From NCBI GenBank assembly GCA_902984215.1, contig CADWAF010002546.1, positions 1-11,083 of the forward strand: a DNA stretch of 11,083 nt, given 5' to 3'. This DNA is from Willaertia magna. Lineage: Eukaryota > Heterolobosea > Eutetramitea > Acrasida > Naegleriidae. The position numbers and the translations under genes were made by a program. Below are positions 1 through 6,130 of this stretch, one piece after another; within the stretch, counting starts at the first letter, position 1; the number at the start of each line of letters is the position of its first letter. The notes under the pieces are model-generated. The model searched no databases and was not told where the DNA came from. It worked only from the letters and a program-made list of their open reading frames with translations.

Positions 1-971
1 AAGAATTTACACAAATTCCAAATTCTAAATTTAGAAAATAAAATTAAATTTATGGAATGTGGATATGAATGTACTTTTATTGTTGACGAATTTAATCAAT
101 TATATTTTACTGGAATTGCAAAAATTTTATCAGAAAATGGGGAACAACAATTTACTTTTACTAAAATGGAAAAGTTTAGTGAAAATATTAAATTTATTGG
201 AGTGGCCTTTGATGTTGTATTTGTTGTAACAGAAAATAATTTACTTTCGTTCGTGGAAGAAATGATGGAGGTCAATTAGGACTAGGTCATATAAATCCAG
301 TTTACAATTCTTTTGTAAAGAATAGTTCATTACTGCAAGTCAAAATCAAAGACCTAAAATGTGTTGATTATCACGCAATAATTTTAGATGATAATGGAAT
401 TGTGTATTTTTGTGGAAAATATAAATATAATGAAAATAATAACGATAATAATGAAGACTTTTATTTTAAACCACTAGAGTTTGTAAGCTCCAAAATTAAA
501 TCCATTTCAGCCACAAGTCAATTTTCAATTTTATATTCCTATAATAATGAATTAATTATTTTAGATCAATACAAAACACCAATAGTTTACACAGTATTAG
601 TTTTACCAAGTGGAATGGAATTAAATTCTTTATTTTCTAATGCTTATTGCGCTGAATATTTTACAGGGTTTGTTACAAAAGAAAATAAAATCTATGTACA
701 TAAAAAGAACTACGAATTACCTTATGATATGGATTTTCAAGTGGGAGATTATGTCAAGTTAAATGATAGTTTTTTAAGTAACACTTTAAATTTACCTAAT
801 TTAAAGATTATTGGAATGGATTACAGTAATATGTATGTTATTTATACTGATTATTTGATTAACGAAGATGTTGTTGATGATAATAAGAATTTAAATTTAT
901 TTTTTGGTAAACTTTACAATCAATTATTGGATAGCAAAAATTCATTTATTGATTTTGAGTTTGTAATTTAA
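1..971 (+). pseudogene. RCC1-like repeat protein copy, frameshifted, 5' end outside window
   Basis: Translated in pieces, this matches the neighbouring RCC1-like proteins nearly end to end. Frame 3 gives EFTQIPN at 3-23; frame 1 gives LENKIKFMECGYECTF onward at 31-248; frame 3 resumes at about 249 (VRGRNDGGQLGLGH) and runs to TAA at 969-971, ending in the same KNSFID tail as the gene at 1017. Against the paralogues there is a 7-nt insertion near 21-30, which brings a TAA at 39-41 into the original frame, and a 1-nt deletion near 248. Together they restore the original frame but leave about 220 nt out of frame. Neither fits a normal intron. The intact family forms a beta-propeller of RCC1 repeats (motif GQLGLG). 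The copy is most likely a recent pseudogene; an assembly error could explain the single-base loss but hardly the 7-nt insertion. Only 45 bp separate its stop from the next start. Confidence 0.8.
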
Positions 972-977
972 AATAAA
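972..977 (+). terminator. possible AATAAA polyadenylation signal
   Basis: A canonical AATAAA begins directly after the stop of the broken RCC1-like copy, in the 45-bp gap before the next start codon. In DNA this A/T-rich the hexamer occurs often by chance, so position is the only support. Confidence 0.25.
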
Positions 978-1016
978 AGAAAATGTATAACTTATTGTAA
1001 AAGTTAAAAACAAAAA

Positions 1017-2171
1017 ATGCCACAACATTCACTGACATTATTTTGCGAAAATCACTACACAACATTTGAAAACAAAATGATTCCACTAAAAATTAAATCT
1101 ATAAAATCAATTGGTATTAATTCCATCATGTTGTTAACCGATAACGGTTTGTTATTTGGTTACGGAAATAATGAAAGTGGTGAACTTGGATTAGGTAAAG
1201 AAATTACTAGTACAGAAGAATTTACACAAATTCCAAATTTAGAAAATAAAATAAAATTAATGGAATGTGGATATGAATGTACTTTTATTGTTGACGAATT
1301 TAATCAATTATATTTTACTGGAAATACAAATATATTTACAGGAAATGTGGAACAACAATTTACTTTTACAACAATTCAAAAATTTAATGAAAATATAAAA
1401 TTAATGAGAGTAAATTTTAATACTTTATTTATTGTAACGGAAAATAATTTACTTTATGTTAGTGGCTGTAATGATGGTGGTCAATTAGGATTAGGGCACA
1501 AAAATTCAGTTTTTAATTCTTTTGTAAAGAATAATTCATTACAACATGTCAAAATTAAAGATTTAAAATGTGGTGATTATCACGCAATAATTTTAGATGA
1601 TAAAGGAATTGTGTATTTTTGTGGTCAATATAAAGCTAACGAAAATAATGACGATAATGACGAAAACTTTTATTATAAACCACTAGAGTTTGTTAGCTCG
1701 AAAATTAGATTCATTTCGTCTACATATAAATATTCAATTTTATATTCCCATAATAACGAATTAATTATTATTGACCATTATAAAACGCTTATTGATTATA
1801 CAGTTTTAAAGTTGCCAAGTGGAATGGAATTAAGTTCTTTATTTGGTGATAGTTTTAGTTCTGCATTTTTTTTTGCTTTTATTACAAAAGAAAATAAGAT
1901 TTATACACATGAAGTTAATTTATCTTTTGGTAGTAACTCTAAAATAGGAGATTATGCCATGTTAACTTGTAGTGGCTTATTAAATAACACTTTACCTTAT
2001 TTAAAGATTGTTGGTATGGATTTCGATAATATGTTTGTGATTTATACTGACTATTTTATTGATGAAAGTGTTGTTGGTGATAATAAGAATTTAAATTTAT
2101 TTTTTATTAAACTTTACACTCAATTATTAGATGACAAAAATTCGTTTATTGATATTGGATTTGTAATGTAA
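1017..2171 (+). CDS. RCC1-like beta-propeller repeat protein (intact tandem paralogue)
   Basis: A 384-residue protein made of diverged RCC1-type blades. The clearest are residues 37-60 (MLLTDNGLLFGYGNN then GELGLG), 88-103, 137-160 (LFIVTENNLLYVSG then GGQLGLG) and 189-203 (AIILDDKGIVYFCG); weaker strand pairs lie at 239-252, 287-298 and 340-347, so about seven blades, the size of one complete propeller. The start is supported by the matching N-terminus of the paralogue at 5030 (MPQHSL versus MSQHSL) and an A-rich leader. I see no signal peptide or membrane segment. RCC1 itself is the Ran nucleotide-exchange factor, but many RCC1-repeat proteins serve other binding roles, and nothing here allows a Ran assignment. 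The gene is mosaic: residues about 100-148 are almost identical to the inverted copy at the right edge, while the C-terminus resembles the broken copy upstream. Confidence 0.88.
   Translation: MPQHSLTLFCENHYTTFENKMIPLKIKSIKSIGINSIMLLTDNGLLFGYGNNESGELGLGKEITSTEEFTQIPNLENKIKLMECGYECTFIVDEFNQLYFTGNTNIFTGNVEQQFTFTTIQKFNENIKLMRVNFNTLFIVTENNLLYVSGCNDGGQLGLGHKNSVFNSFVKNNSLQHVKIKDLKCGDYHAIILDDKGIVYFCGQYKANENNDDNDENFYYKPLEFVSSKIRFISSTYKYSILYSHNNELIIIDHYKTLIDYTVLKLPSGMELSSLFGDSFSSAFFFAFITKENKIYTHEVNLSFGSNSKIGDYAMLTCSGLLNNTLPYLKIVGMDFDNMFVIYTDYFIDESVVGDNKNLNLFFIKLYTQLLDDKNSFIDIGFVM
1305..1460 (+). repeat. Near-identical inverted tract shared with 10767-10922
   Basis: This 156-nt segment of the RCC1-like gene matches the reverse complement of 10767-10922 with two mismatches by eye, synonymous positions included. 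Both flanks diverge abruptly: the left flank matches the copy at 1-971 instead, and the right flank (AGTGGCTGTAATG versus CTTGGTAAAAATA) differs at once. Sharp edges inside coding sequence point to gene conversion between inverted paralogues. Confidence 0.8.
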
Positions 2172-2176
2172 AACTC

Positions 2177-2182
2177 AATAAA
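2177..2182 (+). terminator. possible AATAAA polyadenylation signal
   Basis: AATAAA begins 6 nt after the TAA stop of the RCC1-like gene ending at 2171. Placement close after the stop suits compact protist genes, but chance occurrence is likely in this composition. Confidence 0.3.
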
Positions 2183-2382
2183 ATTAATATGCCACTTTTG
2201 TAAAAATTCATCTCCAATCCTTGAAGCACATTACACTTGATTAAAAGATTAGTGCGAAATAATTTTATTGTAAATTTACGTTCTAAATTGTAAAAAATGT
2301 TGCGGCATTTTTTTTACAAAAATTAAGCAAAAAAATCAAAAAAATTTGAAAATATTAAAATTGAATAATTACAATATTACTA

Positions 2383-2550
2383 TTAAAACCATTTACTTCT
2401 ATTAATTAAACCATTATTTAAATCATCGTTCAAACTATTAAATAAACTATCATTCAAACCATCAAACAAATCACCATTAATCAAATCACTACTACCACCA
2501 ACTAAACCATTAATACCATTATACTTATTACTAAAAAACTTATATTCAAG
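2383..2550 (-). other. Asn/Gly/Asp/Leu-rich open stretch, possible 3' exon remnant
   Basis: On the minus strand 55 codons stay open between a stop at 2551-2553 and the TAA at 2383-2385. The product is low in complexity, with phrases such as YNGINGLVGG, DLFDGLNDSLF and DDLNNGL, and contains no Met, so it cannot be a complete gene. The DNA is a degenerate series of AAACCATTA-like words on the plus strand with G almost absent. A T-rich tract ending in AG (TTTTTTAG, minus strand, ending near 2533) could be a 3' splice site, which would make this a terminal exon, but no upstream exon is visible in the AT-only DNA beyond. It may equally be a decayed simple repeat. Confidence 0.35.
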
Positions 2551-3437
2551 TTAATAATTATATTTGTATTTTTAATTATATTTATATTTTTAACTAAAAT
2601 TAAATCTTTAATTTTAACTACTAATTATATTTTATTAGTGTATCAAAAATTATAAGTTTATTATTATATTAAAACATTTAATTTTATTTTTATTGTATTT
2701 TCTTTTTTTTAGATTATATTTTTTTGTGTGGATAGTTTAATAAATTATTAATTTTTTTTAATTTTTTTTACTTCTTTATTTTATTACAAATTATATTATA
2801 ATAATTTCCATTATTATTACAGTCTAATTTTTATATAAAAAAATAACTAAAAATCTTTTATTAACAAAATCTTTATAATTAAATTTATTGAATTTTATTT
2901 ATTTTTTTATTTTTTTATAAAAAATATTATTATTAATATTTTGTTAATTTTAGTTTAAATTAAAAATATTTTTAAAAATATTAATTAAATTAAAGATAAC
3001 AAAATTTTATTTAATATTTGAATTTATTAAATAGTATAATTTTAATATTTATTTTATTATTAGATAAAAATTATTAATATTATTTTTATATATATAATTT
3101 AAATTTTTATTTCAATAATATCTTTAAATAACAACAAATTAATTGCATATTAAAAAATAAAAATTAAATTACATAGTTTAAAAAAAAGTATATATATAAA
3201 ATAATTAATATAAAAGACATATCTAAATTAATATTATATAATTATATAGTAAAAACTTTTATAGATTTTTTATATAAATATATTTTATTTAAAAATTTTC
3301 TTTCTTTTAAATTAAACTTAAATTTGCTAGTCATATATTTTTAAATTTGAATTTTAAAATAATTATTTAAATTTATGTTATAAACTTTATGGTAAAAAAA
3401 GCGCGGTTTATTAAAGAAAAAATGAAAATTTAATGAC

Positions 3438-3454
3438 ATCTCATTTTTTGAGAT
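3438..3454. other. Perfect 6-bp stem hairpin in spacer
   Basis: ATCTCA, five T, then TGAGAT form a perfect stem-loop followed by a T run, about 180 bp upstream of the RCC1-like gene at 3631. It stands out in otherwise nearly pure A/T sequence. No function can be assigned, and a 6-bp stem is not rare by chance. Confidence 0.35.
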
Positions 3455-3630
3455 TTTTGCTTTTTTAAAATTTTTAAAATTGAAAATTTACAGTTTGAAA
3501 ACAACTTTATTTCTAAATTTTTAAAAAATCAATAAGGCATTTATTCATTTTAATGAAAATTTACACAATTTAGAATTTGAAATAATTTTTTCATAATTTA
3601 AAAATTTCAAAGCTTTAATCAATATTTTAA

Positions 3631-4956
3631 ATGTCAACATTCACCAACAAAAAAATGGAAAATAACTTGCAAGAACAAGACCAATTATTAATTCCGAAAA
3701 ATATAAATTTTAGAAATAAAATTGATAATAATTTTGAAATTTATTTATCTGGAAAGTCAACAAAAGGTGGTTTAATGATTGGAAAAGATTTAAATCGTTT
3801 ATATGACAGAGAATCAACGTTTCCTAAATTTTTAAAATTTACTAGAGAAAACATTCCACTTCCATTACAAGATAATGAAACAATTCAATTTGTTTCTTGT
3901 GGATTACAACATGTAATTTTAATAACAAATTATTCAAAATGTTATTTATTTGGGGATCTTAAATATGGATCTTATCAATATAGCACTTCTAATGATTATG
4001 GTGTTAAACCACAAGATTTACATTTTGGTGTATTATTACCATTTAGAATGAATGATTTCACTATTTGTGATCAATTATCATGTAAAATTACTCATTTAGA
4101 TTCAAGTGAAGTATTTTCTATTGTTAGAGATGAATTGAATCGTTATTGGTATTGTGGGAAATCTGATTTTGCTTCTAAGAGTAAAGTTAGTTATGAATTT
4201 AAACAGTTAGATAATGGTGAATTAATTTTAAATGGTAATAGTGTTGTAACTCATTTTGTGATTGGTGGAAGACATTTAGTTGTCTGTGTTGATAAAACTA
4301 CTCTTTATACAATTGGAAATAATCATGCTAGTCAACTTGGTAAAGGTTGTGATAATTCTTTTAAAGAATTTAAAAAAGTAAATTGGAATGAAGATAAACA
4401 GTATATTGTAAAACAAATCGCTTTAACTGCTACTACTACAATTATTTTAACAAGTAAGTACTTTATATTTGAATTATTATTATTAATTACAAATTTAGAA
4501 TGTGGTAAATTATTTTCCACTTTTAAATCACTTAGTAATAGTTTTTGTTCATTTCAATACATCCAAACAAGTATTATTTTCAAAGATATTAGTAGTTCTT
4601 GGGATTTTGCAAATGCCATTTCTGAAAGTGGAATTATTTATGCTGTTGACAAGGGTGCAATAAAAGAATTAGATCTTTGTGGTTTTAATATTGAAGAACA
4701 AAATTATAAATTATTTTCAGGAACTTTTAGTCCTTTCAAATATTTTGGAATTTATTTTGATTATAGATTTACAGCTTTAGAATTTAACGAAGGCAAATAC
4801 AAAGCTGTTTCTATTAATACTAATTTACCGATTGTAAACACAAGATTAACAGGAGAGCTTAAACTTGTATTTTGTGTTAAAAATTCATTATCTATTGACA
4901 ATTTTAAAATGAAATTGTACAAATGTAAAGGATTTAAAGATATTAAATTTTTATAA
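3631..4956 (+). CDS. Divergent RCC1-like repeat protein, probably with a 45-nt intron
   Basis: The uninterrupted frame gives 441 residues; removal of the probable intron at 4454-4498 gives 426. RCC1-type blades are recognisable: residues 36-51 (FEIYLSGKSTKGGLMIG), 94-113 (HVILITNYSKCYLFGDLKYG), 161-176 (VFSIVRDELNRYWYCG) and 215-239 (HLVVCVDKTTLYTIGNNHASQLGKG). As an unspliced frame, residues 275-290 form a hydrophobic block (FIFELLLLI) that breaks the next blade; splicing restores IILTKCGKLFS, which fits the family pattern. It is much more diverged than the other copies here and lacks their MxQHSL start and YTDYLIN region, so it is a separate lineage of the family. A second in-frame Met at residue 9 is an alternative start. 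Molecular function is unknown; a propeller binding role is the family-level guess. The next paralogue starts 73 bp downstream on the same strand. Confidence 0.85.
   Translation: MSTFTNKKMENNLQEQDQLLIPKNINFRNKIDNNFEIYLSGKSTKGGLMIGKDLNRLYDRESTFPKFLKFTRENIPLPLQDNETIQFVSCGLQHVILITNYSKCYLFGDLKYGSYQYSTSNDYGVKPQDLHFGVLLPFRMNDFTICDQLSCKITHLDSSEVFSIVRDELNRYWYCGKSDFASKSKVSYEFKQLDNGELILNGNSVVTHFVIGGRHLVVCVDKTTLYTIGNNHASQLGKGCDNSFKEFKKVNWNEDKQYIVKQIALTATTTIILTSKYFIFELLLLITNLECGKLFSTFKSLSNSFCSFQYIQTSIIFKDISSSWDFANAISESGIIYAVDKGAIKELDLCGFNIEEQNYKLFSGTFSPFKYFGIYFDYRFTALEFNEGKYKAVSINTNLPIVNTRLTGELKLVFCVKNSLSIDNFKMKLYKCKGFKDIKFL
4454..4498 (+). other. Probable 45-nt spliceosomal intron, length divisible by three
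   Basis: The segment begins GTAAGTAC, a canonical 5' splice site, and ends AATTTAG. An A/T-rich interior includes TTAATTAC, usable as a branch site, shortly before the acceptor. It has no in-frame stop and a length of 3 x 15, so it is invisible to simple ORF finding. It interrupts a codon after its first base; splicing joins A to AA, giving Lys, and turns the product into ILTKCGKLFS, the expected RCC1 blade. Retention inserts a hydrophobic stretch not seen in any paralogue here. Confidence 0.78.
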
Positions 4957-5029
4957 ATATTGTACAAATTTTGCTTACATAAACATCATGTTCATAAATT
5001 TAACCTTACCATTAATTTAACAAAAAAAA

Positions 5030-6130
5030 ATGTCACAGCATTCACTTTTATCCATTAAAAAAGAAGAGAAAATTGAAATAATTCCATTGATTAAAAATTT
5101 AACAATAAAATCCATCAAAACGGGTAAAAATTTTATATTATTACTAACAAATAATGGTTTACTTTTCGGGTACGGAAATAATAACAATGGAGAGCTAGGA
5201 TTGGATGAACGATTTATTTATAAATTTACACAAATTCCAAATTTAGAAAATAAAATAAAAGTAATAGAATGTGGATATGAATGTAATTTTATTGTTGATG
5301 AATTAAATCAATTATATTTTACTGGATCAACGCATACATTATTTGATAAAAAAGAAAAGAGATTTACATTTACAAAAATTGTAACAGATAACATTAAAGA
5401 AAATATAAAATTTATTAGAATAGCTTATGACGTTATATTTATTGTAACAGAAAATAATTTACTTTACGTTCGAGGTAGAAATGATGGTGGTCAATTAGGA
5501 TTAGGACACAATAATGCTGTTTTTAATTCTTTCGAAAAGAATACTTCATTACAACATGTCAAAATTAAAGATTTAAAATGTGCTGATTGTCACGCAATAA
5601 TTTTAGATGATAATGGTATTGTATATTCTTGTGGACATTATTTAAACAGTAATACTATTAATAACAATAATAACTTTTATTTTAAACCATTAGATTTTTT
5701 TCAATCAAAAATTAAATTCATTTCAGTGACAGGTAAACATTCAATTTTATATTCTCATAATAATGAATTAATTATTATTGAGCATAACAAACCATTTTTA
5801 GAGTATTCGGTTATTAACGTACCCCAAATAATTGAATTTAAATCGATTTATACTAATAATTCTAGTGGTGTTAATCATTCAGCTTTAGTTACAAAAGAAA
5901 ATAAAATTTATATACATAAAAATAAAGGCTTATTATTGGATGATAATAATAAAATTGGAGATTTTTATAAGTTAGATGATAGTGTTTTATTAAATAGTTT
6001 AAATTTACCTTATTTGTATGTTATTGGAAATGATCATGGTTCTATGGTTATAATTTATACTGATTATTTAATTAATGATTCTCCTCTACTGTCTAAATAC
6101 ATATTTTTAACACTAATTTCGTTTGTGTAA
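5030..6130 (+). CDS. RCC1-like repeat protein with a replaced C-terminus
   Basis: A 366-residue paralogue of the gene at 1017. Blades are clear at residues 36-58 (ILLLTNNGLLFGYGNN, GELGL), 86-100, 136-159 (IFIVTENNLLYVRG, GGQLGLG) and 188-202 (AIILDDNGIVYSCG), with weaker ones to residue 347. The start is supported by MSQHSL and an A-rich leader. Homology ends at about residue 350 (YTDYLIND). The paralogues at 1-971 and 1017 continue with an acidic stretch and a conserved KNLNLFF...KNSFID tail, but this protein instead has 16 unrelated residues (SPLLSKYI...) read from the antisense of the minus-strand EGF gene. About 33 residues of the normal C-terminus are therefore missing. In a propeller the last strands often close the ring, so function may be impaired; the rest shows no frameshift or stop. 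Confidence 0.82.
   Translation: MSQHSLLSIKKEEKIEIIPLIKNLTIKSIKTGKNFILLLTNNGLLFGYGNNNNGELGLDERFIYKFTQIPNLENKIKVIECGYECNFIVDELNQLYFTGSTHTLFDKKEKRFTFTKIVTDNIKENIKFIRIAYDVIFIVTENNLLYVRGRNDGGQLGLGHNNAVFNSFEKNTSLQHVKIKDLKCADCHAIILDDNGIVYSCGHYLNSNTINNNNNFYFKPLDFFQSKIKFISVTGKHSILYSHNNELIIIEHNKPFLEYSVINVPQIIEFKSIYTNNSSGVNHSALVTKENKIYIHKNKGLLLDDNNKIGDFYKLDDSVLLNSLNLPYLYVIGNDHGSMVIIYTDYLINDSPLLSKYIFLTLISFV
6064..6130. other. Tail-to-tail coding overlap and probable rearrangement breakpoint
   Basis: The 3' ends of the plus-strand RCC1-like gene and the minus-strand EGF/propeller gene overlap by 67 bp. RCC1-family similarity on the plus strand stops near 6079, and the minus-strand propeller blade breaks at the same place. 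Each gene's terminal residues and stop codon are therefore antisense to the other gene, as expected from an illegitimate join rather than an evolved convergent pair. Confidence 0.6.

Larger units (their letters stand above)
2172..3630. other. Long, extremely AT-rich intergenic spacer
   Basis: I find no convincing gene here. 2172-2340 has moderate GC and no long frame. 2383-2550 has very few G on the plus strand and a 55-codon minus-strand open stretch (separate entry). 2561-3400 holds roughly 65 G or C in 840 nt by hand count (about 8%), and 2881-3120 only about nine in 240 nt. A small GC blip, AGCGCGG, lies near 3400, followed by a perfect hairpin at 3438-3454. The last 100 bp are the presumed upstream region of the gene at 3631. 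No tRNA-like or rRNA-like sequence is visible; the composition rules out most structured RNAs between 2561 and 3400. Confidence 0.7.

Noticed and set aside
1017..2171. Assignment of the RCC1-like proteins as Ran guanine-nucleotide exchange factors
   Set aside because: Only the repeat fold is supported; sequence divergence is large, five copies sit together, and no Ran-contacting residues could be identified.
3438..3454. Hairpin plus T-run as a factor-independent terminator or small RNA gene
   Set aside because: The host is almost certainly a eukaryote, the stem is only 6 bp of mixed A/T and C/G, and no transcript upstream of it is evident.
4332..4520. Minus-strand 62-codon open frame opposite the divergent RCC1-like gene
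   Set aside because: It is an antisense shadow of a well-supported coding strand with recognisable RCC1 blades; no homology or signal of its own.
4761..4967. Minus-strand 68-codon open frame at the 3' end of the divergent RCC1-like gene
   Set aside because: Antisense shadow; composition follows the plus-strand codons.
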